Assembly: GCA_910578785.1 (NCBI GenBank)
Contig: CAJTSJ010000015.1
Coordinates: 1 to 64,000 of the forward strand
Length of the DNA stretch: 64,000 bases
Reading direction: 5' to 3'
Source of the DNA: an uncultured Muribaculum sp.
Lineage (GTDB): Bacteria > Bacteroidota > Bacteroidia > Bacteroidales > Muribaculaceae
Shown: positions 52,168-62,339 of the stretch, piece by piece
How positions within the stretch are numbered: position 1 is the stretch's first letter
Layout of the letters: each line of letters begins with the position of its first letter
Notes under the pieces: generated by a model
Databases searched by the model: none
What the model was told of the DNA's origin: nothing
Seen by the model: only the letters and a program-made list of their open reading frames with translations
Program-made: the position numbers and the translations under genes

Positions 52168-53027
52168 TTACGGTCTCTCATTTCGTATGTTTTGCCCTTG
52201 AGGAACTTGCCGAGGGCTTCGTCTGTGTCGTATTTCAGATATTCTTCCGGCAGAATTATTTCTCCGACTGATATGTGGATTGTGGAGTGGCACTTGCGCC
52301 ATACCTCGGAGGGGAGACGTAGTGTGCGCAGCTGCCAGCTTATCAGGCCGAGAATGTTGAAGAACGTGCTATTGTGTCCGTGGAAATATATTGGAATCAC
52401 GGGAACTTTGAGCTGGCGTATAAGTCGGATAATCGACGGTTGCCACTCGCGGTCTTCGATGCGTAGATGTCCGTTGATTTTGCTTACTGCGCCGGCAGGG
52501 AAAAAACCGATAGGCTTCCCGCGTCTGACCTGCATGATGGCCTCTTTGATGCCTTTCATCGACACGGCTTTCTTGGCGGGGTCGTCGCTGGCCAGCGCGT
52601 CGACAGCGATGAAGTTGGGGCGCATAGCCGAAATGCGGTTGAGTACCATGTTGACCATCACCTTGAAATCGGGTCTTATGGACCCCATTAAAGATATGAG
52701 CGATATGCCGTCGAGGGCACCGAAGGGGTGGTTGCTTACGGTTATAAAAGCGCCTTCGGGCAGATGGCCGAGAGTCTCTCTGCCGTCTACGCGAAGCTTT
52801 ATGTCGAAGTCTTTGAGCAGGTTGGATGCAAATTCCGGTCCCGGATTGTCGCAATATCTGTCGTGGACGGCATTAACCTTGTCCACCGACAACCAGTGAA
52901 GTATACGGTTGACCATCTTTTCATGTCCGGCCAAAGCGGGAGCCATGGCTGCAAGGTCGTTGTAGTCGAGCACCGTGCGCTTTATTGGTTCACCATCCGC
53001 TTGTATAGCTTTATCGTTGTGTTCCAT
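52164..53027 (-). CDS. PlsC-type lysophospholipid/ornithine-lipid-like acyltransferase
   Basis: A 287-residue acyltransferase. The catalytic motif reads VSNHPFGALDG (His and Asp separated by five residues, as in hemolysin-like members), with the later GFFPAGAVSKI and PVIPIYFHGHNS blocks of the family. The substrate could be a lysophospholipid or an N-acyl amino acid (glycine or ornithine lipids in Bacteroidetes). No N-acyltransferase partner gene is nearby. Coupled to the sigma-54 activator. Confidence 0.82.
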   Translation of the reverse strand: MEHNDKAIQADGEPIKRTVLDYNDLAAMAPALAGHEKMVNRILHWLSVDKVNAVHDRYCDNPGPEFASNLLKDFDIKLRVDGRETLGHLPEGAFITVSNHPFGALDGISLISLMGSIRPDFKVMVNMVLNRISAMRPNFIAVDALASDDPAKKAVSMKGIKEAIMQVRRGKPIGFFPAGAVSKINGHLRIEDREWQPSIIRLIRQLKVPVIPIYFHGHNSTFFNILGLISWQLRTLRLPSEVWRKCHSTIHISVGEIILPEEYLKYDTDEALGKFLKGKTYEMRDRK

Positions 53028-53086
53028 ACACTTTCAATTTTATTACATACAAAGTTACAAAATAATTGGTCAGTCTCCAAGGGTTA

Positions 53087-54568
53087 TTATCTGCCTGACT
53101 GCTTTGGTGCGTCGTTTTTCTCGGTTATCAGCAGCAATGTGTCGCCGAGATACAGATGTGTGTTGCCCTTGGGCACGATGTATTCGTCGCCGTGCTTGAC
53201 CATCATGACCAGAGTGTGGGGAGGCAGTTCGATTTCCTTCAGAGTGTTGCCGTTGCTCAGCAACGACGCGTTTACATCCATCTCCGTAAGCGCCGCGGTT
53301 ACGTGTTCGGGCAGGTCTACGCCGTCAAATGCGTTTTCCCGCAATGTGTCGCGCAGTCCGAGGGCCGATGCCATGCGGTTGACGGTCGTGCCTTGTATGA
53401 TAAGGGATAGAATTGTTATGAAAAATACGACGTTGAACATGAACCGGGCATGCTCTACGGCGGGCGACATCAACGCGTAAGTGGCGAAGATTATGGGGAC
53501 TGCACCTCGCAGTCCTACCCACGAGATGTAGCACCTGGCTTTGAATGTGAAATTTTTGAACGGCAGGAGCGATGTGAACACGGCCAGCGGACGCGCCACC
53601 AGAATCATGAACACGCCCAACGCCACTGCGGGCACCGCCACCGGAAGCAATTCTCTCGGATTGACCAGGAGTCCGAGCGACAGGAACATGATTATCTGTA
53701 CAAGCCATGTGAATCCGCCGAAGAATGTCGCTATGGTGCGTTTAAGGTCGATGCGGTTGTTTCCTACTACCAGGCCTGCCAGATATACCGCCAGATAGGC
53801 ATTGCCTCCGGCGATCTCTGTCAATGTGAACGCGAAGAACGCGCATGCGAGCATAGTGACCGGATACAGAAACTCGTTGTCGCTTCTAAGGCGGTTTATT
53901 ATCTTCACTGATATATAGCCGATGATGAATCCTCCGGCCGCGCCGATGATCAGCTGTCGGCACAGCAATACGGTTGAGTCTACAACCAATCCGGTGTCGA
54001 CGTTGTGCACACCGCTCTCAAGGATGCCTATGAACATTATGACGAGCATGTAGGCCATCGGGTCGTTGGAGCCGCTTTCAAGTTCAAGCGTAGGCTTAAG
54101 GTGCTGCTTCAGTCCCGACTTGGATGAATTGAGTATTGAAAACACCGAGGCTGAATCAGTTGACGACATAATCGAGGCAAGCAGCATGGACTCAATCCAT
54201 CCGAAGGCATAGTCGGGTGCGAGCCAATGGAATACGTAGTAGATAAACGCTCCCGTAATTACAGTCGTCAGCAGTACTCCTGCCGTGGCCAGCACAAGTC
54301 CCGGCCCCAGTATGCCCTTGATGTCGCGGTATTTGGTGTCAAGACCTCCGGAGAACAGGATGATGCTCAACGAAATCATTCCAATGAACTGTGCCGCCTG
54401 TGCGGAATCGAACTGTAGTCCGAATCCATCGGTTCCTGCCAGCATTCCCACGCCAAGAAACAGCAACAGTGCGGGCATTCCGTAGCGGCTGCCTGCCTTG
54501 CCGACAAAAACGCTTATCAGGAGCAGAGTTGCCACTACGAGCATTATGTTGTTTGCGTTGATTTCCAT
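53087..54568 (-). CDS. K+/H+ (or Na+/H+) antiporter, CPA1 NhaP2-like
   Basis: A 493-residue protein: about twelve membrane segments (residues 5-390), with the transport-core residues in STDSASVFSIL and LELESGSNDPMAYMLV, then a cytoplasmic RCK-C/TrkA-C-like domain (about 410-485: NGNTLKEIELPPHTLVMMVKHGDEYIVPKG). The NhaP2/CvrA subtype keeps cell volume and K+ under osmotic stress. It has no operon partner. Confidence 0.88.
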   Translation of the reverse strand: MEINANNIMLVVATLLLISVFVGKAGSRYGMPALLLFLGVGMLAGTDGFGLQFDSAQAAQFIGMISLSIILFSGGLDTKYRDIKGILGPGLVLATAGVLLTTVITGAFIYYVFHWLAPDYAFGWIESMLLASIMSSTDSASVFSILNSSKSGLKQHLKPTLELESGSNDPMAYMLVIMFIGILESGVHNVDTGLVVDSTVLLCRQLIIGAAGGFIIGYISVKIINRLRSDNEFLYPVTMLACAFFAFTLTEIAGGNAYLAVYLAGLVVGNNRIDLKRTIATFFGGFTWLVQIIMFLSLGLLVNPRELLPVAVPAVALGVFMILVARPLAVFTSLLPFKNFTFKARCYISWVGLRGAVPIIFATYALMSPAVEHARFMFNVVFFITILSLIIQGTTVNRMASALGLRDTLRENAFDGVDLPEHVTAALTEMDVNASLLSNGNTLKEIELPPHTLVMMVKHGDEYIVPKGNTHLYLGDTLLLITEKNDAPKQSGR

Positions 54569-54670
54569 AAAGTGATGAATATAAACTCCACGAAGTTACG
54601 TAAAAACATTAAAAACCGAAAATGTTATGAATTTATTTCCAACTAATGTACGGTATATAACAAAAATAGT

Positions 54671-54678
54671 TATCTTTG
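54671..54678 (+). promoter_or_regulatory. -7 box of the DUF4254-GT9-ruvB operon
   Basis: TATCTTTG on the + strand, 59 bases before the first start codon; weak -33 box. Confidence 0.5.
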
Positions 54679-54737
54679 TGTTTTGCAAGTTCCGACTGGT
54701 GGGCTTGCCGTTATTGACAATTTAAAATTACACATAT

Positions 54738-55343
54738 ATGAGTTTCGCCAATAATTGCTATAAGGTATTTGAAGATACCGTGGTGTTGTATCATGGTTTC
54801 GACGATGTAGATGCCAAGGTTGATAATCCTTACAAGGAGGGAACGCTTGACCATACATTGTTTGCAAAGAACTGGATCGATGCGGTCCAGTGGCATCTTG
54901 AAGATATTATCCGCGATCCGGCAATCGACCCGGTAGCCGCATTGGCTCTTAAACGCCGTATCGACAAGTCCAATCAGGACCGTACGGACATGGTGGAGGA
55001 GCTTGACACGTATTTCCGCGAAAAGTATGCCGGTGTGGCCGTAGCCCCCGATGCAACTATAAACACCGAAAGTCCGGCATGGGCCATGGACCGATTGTCG
55101 ATTCTTGCGCTTAAGATATACCACATGCAGGTGGAGACTGCCCGTAAGGACGCTTCGCCCGAACATCTTGCCAAGTGCCAGGCCAAGCTCGACGTGCTTC
55201 TGGAGCAACGCGAGGATCTGACCACGGCCATCGACCAGCTTCTCGACGAGATAGCCTCGGGAAAGAAGTACATGAAAGTGTACCGCCAGATGAAGATGTA
55301 CAACGACCCGGCTACCAATCCGGTGCTATATGCGAAGAAATAA
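54738..55343 (+). CDS. DUF4254 protein
   Basis: A 201-residue soluble, helix-rich protein with the look of DUF4254 (LFAKNWIDAVQWHLEDIIRDP, ALALKRRIDKSNQDRTDMVEELD, and MDRLSILALKIYHM). No catalytic motif is recognised. It overlaps the GT9 gene by 14 bases, so a role linked to that glycosyltransferase is likely, and the pair is one I associate with Bacteroidetes genomes. Confidence 0.85.
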   Translation: MSFANNCYKVFEDTVVLYHGFDDVDAKVDNPYKEGTLDHTLFAKNWIDAVQWHLEDIIRDPAIDPVAALALKRRIDKSNQDRTDMVEELDTYFREKYAGVAVAPDATINTESPAWAMDRLSILALKIYHMQVETARKDASPEHLAKCQAKLDVLLEQREDLTTAIDQLLDEIASGKKYMKVYRQMKMYNDPATNPVLYAKK

Positions 55344-56406
55344 CAGCATACCGCGCAACATACTGGTCACCAGATTTTCGGCTCTCGGGGATGTCGCTAT
55401 GGTCATTCCTGTGCTGTATTCCGTGTGCTGGGGCAATCCCGGAACCAGATTTGTCTTTGTGACCAAAAAGTCGCAGGAGTCGCTGTTCATAAACGCTCCC
55501 AAAAACCTGGTGGTGCTCGGCATAGATTTCAAGCATGAGTATCACCGCACTATCGACCTGTGGCGTCTGTTCAAGGAATTGCGCAGGGAATACAATATTG
55601 ACGCTTATGCCGACCTGCACGGCGTGTTGCGTTCCTACGTGCTTTGCGGGCTGGCGGCCCTCAGCGGCATGAAGTGCCACTCAATCAGAAAGGGCCGGCT
55701 TAATAAGCGAGCCTTGACCCGCTCGCGCAATAAGGTGATGCTTCCGCTGATATCGTCTCGTGCCCGCTATAGGGAGGTGTTCTTCCGGTTCGGATTCTCC
55801 ATGAACGAGACGTTTAAGGGGCTCTACGGCGAGGGAGGCAAGGCGGATTCTGCTGAATTTGCTTCAGTGGCTCCCCCGAAGGCTCCCGGTGAAAAGTGGA
55901 TAGGCATAGCTCCGTTTGCCAAGCATCCCGGGAAAATATATCCGACCGACATGATGGAGCATGTGGTCGAAGAGCTTGCCAAATTGCCGAATGTGAAGTT
56001 GTTTCTGTTCGGAGGTGGTGAACATGAACGTAAAGTGCTTGGTGAATGGGCCGGGAAATACCCGAACGTCACTTCGCTGGCCGATAAGCGTCATGGATTT
56101 CCGTTTGAACTTGCCTTGCTGAGCCATCTCGACACGATGGTGTCGATGGACTCGGCCAACATGCATCTTGCCTCGCTTGTAGGGGTCAGGGTGGTGAGCG
56201 TATGGGGTGCCACGCATCCGTATTGCGGCTTCAAGGGATTCGGACAGCAGGAAACCGACATCGTGCAGCTCCCGATGACTTGCCGTCCGTGTTCGGTCTT
56301 CGGCAATAAGCCCTGCGCCAGAGGCGACTACTATTGTCTTGCCGGAATACCGCCGAGCATGATTGTCAACAAGGTCATGAAGGTGCTGTTCCCGGAAGAA
56401 AATTAA
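55330..56406 (+). CDS. Glycosyltransferase family 9 (heptosyltransferase-like)
   Basis: A 358-residue GT-B enzyme of the ADP-heptose:LPS type. N-terminal [23 protein letters not shown] and C-terminal [28 protein letters not shown] are the two donor/acceptor signatures of GT9. A C-terminal cysteine-rich strip ([19 protein letters not shown]) may bind metal. It adds a sugar to lipid A core or another lipid in the cytoplasm. Confidence 0.88.
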   Translation: MRRNNSIPRNILVTRFSALGDVAMVIPVLYSVCWGNPGTRFVFVTKKSQESLFINAPKNLVVLGIDFKHEYHRTIDLWRLFKELRREYNIDAYADLHGVLRSYVLCGLAALSGMKCHSIRKGRLNKRALTRSRNKVMLPLISSRARYREVFFRFGFSMNETFKGLYGEGGKADSAEFASVAPPKAPGEKWIGIAPFAKHPGKIYPTDMMEHVVEELAKLPNVKLFLFGGGEHERKVLGEWAGKYPNVTSLADKRHGFPFELALLSHLDTMVSMDSANMHLASLVGVRVVSVWGATHPYCGFKGFGQQETDIVQLPMTCRPCSVFGNKPCARGDYYCLAGIPPSMIVNKVMKVLFPEEN

Positions 56407-56419
56407 TAATCTGAAAAGA

Positions 56420-57457
56420 ATGTCAGACAACGACGAATTTGACATACGCGCCAGCCAGAGCGCGGCTGACCGCGACAAAGACTTCGAACGTGCGCTAAGG
56501 CCATCGGAGTTTGACTCGTTCAGCGGTCAGGAAAAGATAATAGAGAATCTCAGGGTGTTCGTCGCCGCTGCCAAGATGCGCGGCGAGTCGCTCGACCATG
56601 TGTTGCTTCACGGTCCTCCCGGACTGGGCAAGACCACTCTGTCGCAGATTGTGGCCAATGAGCTGGGTGTGGGCTTTAAAATCACGTCCGGCCCCGTGCT
56701 CGACAAACCGGGCGACCTGGCGGGCATACTCACGTCGCTTGAGGAGAACGACGTGCTGTTCATTGACGAGATTCACCGCCTCAGCCCTGTGGTAGAGGAG
56801 TACCTGTACTCGGCCATGGAGGATTTCCGCATCGACATCATGATAGACAAAGGCCCGGGTGCACGTTCGGTGCAGCTGACTTTGTCGCCGTTCACTCTGA
56901 TCGGGGCCACGACCAGAAGCGGTCTGCTGACGTCGCCGTTGCGCGCCCGGTTCGGCATCAATTGTCATCTGGAGTATTACGACCACGAGGTGCTCGAACG
57001 TATCGTGATGCGTTCGGCACGGTTGCTTAACGTGAAGTGTACGGGTGAGGCCGCCCGCGAGATTGCTCTCCGAAGCCGTGGAACTCCACGTATAGCCAAT
57101 GCCCTGTTGCGCCGGGTGCGCGACTTCGCCCAGGTGAAGGGGCGTGGCATAATCGAGCCTGACATAGCGCGCTATGCGCTTGAAGCTCTCAACATCGACC
57201 GCTACGGACTCGATGAGATTGACAATAAGATACTGACTACTATTATAACCAAATTCAAGGGCGGACCGGTAGGACTGTCGACCATAGCTACCGCTTTGGG
57301 CGAGGATCCGGGTACCATTGAGGAAGTCTATGAACCTTACCTCATAAAGGAGGGATTCATAAAGCGTACACCTCGCGGACGCGAGGTGACCGAGCTGGCG
57401 TTTGTTCATCTGGGCTATTCGCTTGAGGACCGCGGAATGGGTTCACTGTTCTCATAA
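56420..57457 (+). CDS. ruvB: Holliday junction branch migration helicase RuvB
   Basis: A 345-residue RuvB of standard length. Walker A GPPGLGKT at 65-72, Walker B FIDEIHRL, the [18 protein letters not shown] sensor block and C-terminal winged helix with [10 protein letters not shown]. It drives branch migration with RuvA. It lies 13 bases after the GT9 gene and 32 before the flippase gene, so it is inside an envelope-glycan operon. Confidence 0.96.
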   Translation: MSDNDEFDIRASQSAADRDKDFERALRPSEFDSFSGQEKIIENLRVFVAAAKMRGESLDHVLLHGPPGLGKTTLSQIVANELGVGFKITSGPVLDKPGDLAGILTSLEENDVLFIDEIHRLSPVVEEYLYSAMEDFRIDIMIDKGPGARSVQLTLSPFTLIGATTRSGLLTSPLRARFGINCHLEYYDHEVLERIVMRSARLLNVKCTGEAAREIALRSRGTPRIANALLRRVRDFAQVKGRGIIEPDIARYALEALNIDRYGLDEIDNKILTTIITKFKGGPVGLSTIATALGEDPGTIEEVYEPYLIKEGFIKRTPRGREVTELAFVHLGYSLEDRGMGSLFS

Positions 57458-57489
57458 AGTCCGTCGTTAAATCTTGATTAACCTATAAG

Positions 57490-58980
57490 ATGGCAGGAAT
57501 TAAGAGTTTAGTAAAAGATACCGTCATATATGGATTGAGCAGCATAGTGGGGCGATTTCTCAACTGGCTGCTCGTGCCGCTTTATACGGCCATGTTTCTC
57601 CCGTCGGAATACGGGGTGGTCACTTACATCTATGCGATAGTGGCTATAGCGTTTATAGTGCTTACCTACGGCATGGAGACGGCATTTTTCCGCTTTGCCA
57701 ACCATGAGCGCTACACTAATCCGCTTGAAGCTTATTCGACATCGCTGATGTCGATCGGGTTCACGTCTGTGCTGTTTATGGTGGCGGTGACGCATTTTCT
57801 TAAGCCTATATCGGAGGCCATGAACTGTACGGGCCATGAGTCGTATGTGTGGATGATGGCCGTGGCCGTGGCCATTGATGCTTATTGCGCCATACCGTTC
57901 GCTTACCTGCGGTTTAAGAAGAGGCCCATGCGGTTTGCGCTCATAAAACTTGTCAACATAGGGCTTAACATCGCTCTCAATCTGTTCTTTATACTGCTCT
58001 GTCCATGGTTGTGGAAGCACTCGCCCGACATGATATCGTGGTTCTACAGGCCCGACTTCGGCATAGGCTACATATTCCTGTCCAATCTGATTTCATCGCT
58101 GGCAGTGTTTCTGCTGTTGCTTCCCGACATGGTGTGGGTGCCATCGAATTTTAACGGCAGGATGCTGAAGGAGATGCTGGTTTACGCGTTTCCGCTTCTG
58201 ATACTCGGCCTGGCCGGAATCATGAACCAGAATCTCGACAAGATATTTCTTCCATACCTCTTTCCGACGAAAGACATAGCCATGCAGCAGCTCGGCATAT
58301 ACGGTGCGTGCGGCAAGATTGCCGTGGTGATGATGATGTTCACGCAGGCGTTCCGCTTTGCCTATGAGCCGTTTATATTTGCGCAGAACAAGGAGAAGGG
58401 CTTCGATAAGCAGAAGTCGTACAGCGACGCCATGAAATACTTCGTGATGTTTTCGCTGTTCATATTTCTTGCCGTCACGTTCTATCTGCCGGTGCTTAAG
58501 TATTTTATCAATGCCAAATATTTCGGCGGGCTCCGTGTGGTGCCGATTATCATGATGGCCGATGTGTTTTTCGGCATATTTTTCAATCTGTCGGTATGGT
58601 ACAAGATTACCGACCGTACCATCTGGGGCACCTGGTTTTCGCTCATCGGTCTGGCCATAGTGGTGGCGGTGAACTTTATATTTGTGCCGATGTTCGGGTA
58701 TATGGCTTGTGCATGGGCTTCGTTTGCCTGCTACGGCACCATGATGCTTGTAAGCTACTTTGTGGGTCAGGCCAAATATCCGATAGACTACCGCGTGCCG
58801 CGTCTGTTGTTCTACTTCGTGGTGACAGGCGTTCTGTATGCGGTGTCGCAGGTTGTGGTCATTCCGAATGAGTGGGTCAATCTGGGCTGGCGCACGCTTT
58901 TGCTTGCGCTGTTCGTGTTTGTGGCGTTTAAGCGCGAAAACATCAGCCCGCGGATGCTGATTCCCCGAAGACCGGCATAG
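57490..58980 (+). CDS. Polysaccharide flippase, Wzx/MurJ-like (MATE superfamily)
   Basis: A 496-residue membrane protein with about 14 segments, starting with LVKDTVIYGLSSIVGRFLNWLLVPLYTAMF, typical of the PST/Wzx group. It would flip a lipid-linked oligosaccharide over the inner membrane. Its substrate is unknown; flanking GT9 and GT4 genes suggest LPS or a capsule-like glycan. Confidence 0.88.
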   Translation: MAGIKSLVKDTVIYGLSSIVGRFLNWLLVPLYTAMFLPSEYGVVTYIYAIVAIAFIVLTYGMETAFFRFANHERYTNPLEAYSTSLMSIGFTSVLFMVAVTHFLKPISEAMNCTGHESYVWMMAVAVAIDAYCAIPFAYLRFKKRPMRFALIKLVNIGLNIALNLFFILLCPWLWKHSPDMISWFYRPDFGIGYIFLSNLISSLAVFLLLLPDMVWVPSNFNGRMLKEMLVYAFPLLILGLAGIMNQNLDKIFLPYLFPTKDIAMQQLGIYGACGKIAVVMMMFTQAFRFAYEPFIFAQNKEKGFDKQKSYSDAMKYFVMFSLFIFLAVTFYLPVLKYFINAKYFGGLRVVPIIMMADVFFGIFFNLSVWYKITDRTIWGTWFSLIGLAIVVAVNFIFVPMFGYMACAWASFACYGTMMLVSYFVGQAKYPIDYRVPRLLFYFVVTGVLYAVSQVVVIPNEWVNLGWRTLLLALFVFVAFKRENISPRMLIPRRPA

Positions 58981-59021
58981 TTACATGAAAATTGTTGAAT
59001 GAATAAAACGCATTTACAGAT

Positions 59022-60440
59022 ATGACTCAACTGGATCTGAATGACGTCAAGGCCAAACTCCTTGACTATTTCGACATATCGAGCTTCCTGCTTCCTCAGG
59101 CCGAGGCCGAGGAGACTATACGCGAGGGGGTGTCGTTTCGCGGTGTTAATCTGCTGATTCTGATTTTTGCCATATTCATAGCCTCGCTCGGACTTAACGT
59201 CAACTCTACGGCGGTGATTATCGGAGCGATGCTGATATCTCCGTTGATGGGGCCTATCATAGGCATAGGCCTGGCCGTTGGCATTCAGGACTTTGACCTG
59301 ATGAAGCGCTCGTTCCGCAACCTTATTATGGCGGCCGGCTTCAGTATCGCCACATCATGCATATATTTCCTCATATCGCCCGTCAACGAGGGCCACAGCG
59401 AGCTTCTGGCCCGCACGTCACCTACGATTTATGACGTACTGATAGGATTTTTCGGCGGTGCGGCAGGCATAATAGCCATTGGAAGCAAGGTCAAAGGCAA
59501 TGTCATTCCAGGCGTAGCCATAGCCACGGCGCTTATGCCTCCCCTCTGTACGGTGGGCTATGGGCTGGCCACGTGGCAGATGTCATATTTTCTGGGTGCG
59601 CTGTACCTGTTTTTCATCAATTCGGTGTTCATAGCGTGTGCCACGACTGTCGGGGTCAGGCTTATGAAATATTCCGTGGTCGACTTCTCCAATCCGCAGA
59701 GAGCCAGGCGTGTGCGCCGTTCGGTGACTACGATAGCCGTTCTGACGATGTTGCCTGCCGTATATATGACGTTCAACATGTATAAGGAGAATGCTTTCAT
59801 GTCAAGCTGCAACCGCATGGTGGCTGAAGAGTTTGAGAATTTCCCCGACACTCAGGTGCTGGGCCATAGCGCAAATTATTCCGGAGGCGATAAGTCGCTC
59901 ACCATAACGCTTGTTGGCAAGCAGCTTCCGCAGGACTCCCTGATGCTGGCCATGACCGACAAGCTCCCGCTGTTCGGTCTTGAAGGGACGCGCCTGCGCA
60001 TAATCCAGGGGCAGAACACCGACGTGAAGTTCGACCCGTCTGAAGCTTCGTCGACAATGCTTCGCGACATGTATCAGGTGACGCAGGCCACTATAAGCCA
60101 CCAGCAGGAGATGATAGACTCCCTCAAGGCGATGAACCGTGAACGCCTGCTTGCCGACTCGATGAGCGCTAAGATTACCCCTGAACTGAGGGTGCTGTTT
60201 CCGCAGGTACGTGACATTGCCATCATCAAGGGTGTGGTGAGCAATGTGCCCACTAACCGCCTCGACACGCTCAACGTCATTCTCGTGCAGTATTCCGAGC
60301 GTATGAGTCCGGCTTCGGTCAATAAGTTCCGCCGGTATATGGAGGCGCGTCTGTCGACGAGCCCGCTGACCATAGTCAGCACCAATGAGCTGTCGACGGA
60401 CAAGAATCAGTTTCTGCCCATTCAGAATAATAAGAAGTAA
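59022..60440 (+). CDS. DUF389 membrane protein
   Basis: A 472-residue protein. The DUF389 core (about 25-235) has the conserved GLNVNSTAVIIGAMLISPLMGPIIGIG and KGNVIPGVAIATALMPPLCTVGYGLA with six or so membrane segments. The C-terminal half is soluble. DUF389 members are of unknown transport function. Spacing of 41 bases from the flippase gene and 27 to the GT4 gene suggests an operon. Confidence 0.9.
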   Translation: MTQLDLNDVKAKLLDYFDISSFLLPQAEAEETIREGVSFRGVNLLILIFAIFIASLGLNVNSTAVIIGAMLISPLMGPIIGIGLAVGIQDFDLMKRSFRNLIMAAGFSIATSCIYFLISPVNEGHSELLARTSPTIYDVLIGFFGGAAGIIAIGSKVKGNVIPGVAIATALMPPLCTVGYGLATWQMSYFLGALYLFFINSVFIACATTVGVRLMKYSVVDFSNPQRARRVRRSVTTIAVLTMLPAVYMTFNMYKENAFMSSCNRMVAEEFENFPDTQVLGHSANYSGGDKSLTITLVGKQLPQDSLMLAMTDKLPLFGLEGTRLRIIQGQNTDVKFDPSEASSTMLRDMYQVTQATISHQQEMIDSLKAMNRERLLADSMSAKITPELRVLFPQVRDIAIIKGVVSNVPTNRLDTLNVILVQYSERMSPASVNKFRRYMEARLSTSPLTIVSTNELSTDKNQFLPIQNNKK

Positions 60441-60467
60441 CAATATATCCCCCATAGCTACAGACTT

Positions 60468-61559
60468 ATGAAAGTTGTTTACGACCATCAAGTGTTTTCC
60501 TGGCAAAGGTTCGGAGGCGTGTCGCGCTATTTTGTAGAACTCATCAGGCATCTGCCTTCCGATGTCGAGCCGCACATCCGGCCGCTTCTGTCGGAGAATG
60601 TGTATCTTGCCGACATAAAGGATGTGGTCGACGGCGTGTCGAGCCTTGACGTGGCCAACTTCCGCGTGCGTAAACATCTCTATGAGTGGCTCAACCAGCG
60701 CCGTTCGGCGAAGATGCTGGACGAAGGCGGATATGACATCGTGCATCCGACATATTACAATCCATACTTCCTGCGCCGCCGTAAGGCTCCGGCCGTGATT
60801 ACGGTGCATGATTTTATCCATGAACGGTTTCCGCAGTATTTCGGCGATGCCGCGAAGGTGATAGCGCAGAAGAAGAGGGTGATCAATGAGGCGGATGCCA
60901 TAATTGCCATCAGTGAGCACACTAAGAAGGATCTGATGGAGATTTATGCCTTGCCGCAGGAGAGGATTTCGGTAGTATACCATGGTGCCACAACGGCCGT
61001 GTCGCCCGAACCGGTTGAGGGACTGCCTAAACGGTATCTGCTCTTTGTGGGTGAAAGACGGAGCTATAAGAATTTCCACCGCTTTGCCAGGGCTTTTGCA
61101 CTTTTGTCGGAGAAGGATTCGGATCTCTGGCTCGTCTGCGCCGGCAAACCGTTCAGCCCCGAGGAGACCGCATATCTGAAAAAACTGGGCGTCGACCGCC
61201 GTTCGATGGCCATGTTTGCCACCAACGGGCAGTTGACCTACCTGTACAGCCATGCACTGTGCTTCGTATATCCGTCAATCTACGAGGGATTCGGGCTTCC
61301 GATTCTTGAAGCTTGGGAAGCCGGATGTCCGATAGCGTTGAGCCAGGCAAGCTGTTTTCCGGAGATAGCCGGTGACGGCGGCGAATACTTTGATCCGTTG
61401 TCGCATCATTCGATAGCCGAAGCCATAGGGCGAGTGATATACGACGATGCCCATAGGGCCGACCTTCAGGGCCGCGCTTCGCGCTTGCTCCCTGACTTCA
61501 CCTGGGACCGCACCGCCGCCAAGACTGCCGAGGTCTACCGAGGCCTTGTTAATGTCTGA
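60468..61559 (+). CDS. Glycosyltransferase family 4
   Basis: A 363-residue retaining GT-B enzyme. The N-terminal acceptor part has FSWQRFGGVSRYFVELIRHLP and the donor domain the E-x7-E motif in YEGFGLPILEAWEAG. It transfers a sugar from a nucleotide sugar to an envelope glycan, specificity unknown. It is the last gene of the six-gene + strand operon. Confidence 0.9.
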   Translation: MKVVYDHQVFSWQRFGGVSRYFVELIRHLPSDVEPHIRPLLSENVYLADIKDVVDGVSSLDVANFRVRKHLYEWLNQRRSAKMLDEGGYDIVHPTYYNPYFLRRRKAPAVITVHDFIHERFPQYFGDAAKVIAQKKRVINEADAIIAISEHTKKDLMEIYALPQERISVVYHGATTAVSPEPVEGLPKRYLLFVGERRSYKNFHRFARAFALLSEKDSDLWLVCAGKPFSPEETAYLKKLGVDRRSMAMFATNGQLTYLYSHALCFVYPSIYEGFGLPILEAWEAGCPIALSQASCFPEIAGDGGEYFDPLSHHSIAEAIGRVIYDDAHRADLQGRASRLLPDFTWDRTAAKTAEVYRGLVNV

Positions 61560-61560
61560 T

Positions 61561-61612
61561 ATGCCGAAGTAGGCTGGGGGAGATGCCTGCTCGTCGGCGG
61601 TAATATCGGCAT
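61561..61612. terminator. Hairpin region between convergent operons
   Basis: ATGCCGA (61561-61567) pairs with TCGGCAT (61606-61612), enclosing AGTAGGC/GCCTGCT. It probably ends both the GT4 operon and the opposite unknown operon. No T run, so moderate. Confidence 0.4.
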
Positions 61613-61977
61613 TATATGTGATTGTGTCGATGGTTAATTGACTTGATTCGAAGGATAATGCTGTAAGTAAGCAATGCAGTCGAGTGGACGGCGTTTAGCA
61701 TGAGTGCGAAAAACCACCATGTCATTCCGGCCCCATATCGACTGTTAAAGACAAGATTGTAAGCCAGTATCGCATTATAGCCAGTCAGCACAATCAAATT
61801 GCCGTAGGCAACTCTCGGTCTTACCCTATAGCACAGCCAAGTCGATAACAGCGACAGCGCATAAGCTCCGCCAAGCAATGCCGTATCTTCACTCCAACCT
61901 TCGGACAAACAACACCCGACCATGACAACGAGCATCACACTCCACGCAATCCAAAATAAAGCCAATTTATGTGTCAT
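61612..61977 (-). CDS. Small unknown membrane protein A
   Basis: 121 residues with four predicted membrane segments (LALFWIAWSVMLVVMVGCCL, ALLGGAYALSLLSTWLCYRV, LIVLTGYNAILAYNLVF and WWFFALMLNAVHSTALLTYSIIL). No family is recognised. It overlaps the upstream gene by four bases (ATGA), as do others of this group, so they are a translationally coupled operon. The last gene of the group; lower GC than the rest of the window. Confidence 0.6.
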   Translation of the reverse strand: MTHKLALFWIAWSVMLVVMVGCCLSEGWSEDTALLGGAYALSLLSTWLCYRVRPRVAYGNLIVLTGYNAILAYNLVFNSRYGAGMTWWFFALMLNAVHSTALLTYSIILRIKSINHRHNHI

Positions 61978-62339
61978 AGTCGTTTTGAAATAAGTGAGTA
62001 AATTTTTGTTGTGACAATGTATGGGATGATTGAGATTAACGAATACATTATCAAGAATAATATCAGGTAATCTAAATGTGTTGTGGATTTATTGAGATTA
62101 GGTAAAAGAAAGCAAATTGCAACAGATATGCTGTTGGCTATCCAAACCGACAAAGAAAGTCTGAAATTACTTTTCCTAAACCATTTAAACGCAATGAATC
62201 CGCTCAACAAACTACATAATAGGAATATAGCTGTGTAGTATATGTCCCATTCCATATACAACATACTATAACCTGTTCCTACTGAAACAATAGCCACAAA
62301 TGCCTCAAATATCCAAAATCGTTTATCGGTCAGTTTCAT
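61974..62339 (-). CDS. Small unknown membrane protein B
   Basis: 121 residues, four predicted membrane segments (FWIFEAFVAIVSVGTGYSML, DIYYTAIFLLCSLLSGFIAF, LSVWIANSISVAICFLLP and YLILFLIMYSLISIIPYIV). Same length as its downstream neighbour, but no clear sequence match between them. It overlaps both neighbours by four bases. Function unknown. Confidence 0.62.
   Translation of the reverse strand: MKLTDKRFWIFEAFVAIVSVGTGYSMLYMEWDIYYTAIFLLCSLLSGFIAFKWFRKSNFRLSLSVWIANSISVAICFLLPNLNKSTTHLDYLILFLIMYSLISIIPYIVTTKIYSLISKRL

Noticed and set aside
59802..61253. Very long open frame (483 codons) antisense to DUF389 and GT4 genes
   Set aside because: It spans two well-supported opposite genes and their intergenic gap and has no domain features, so it is a codon-usage artefact.
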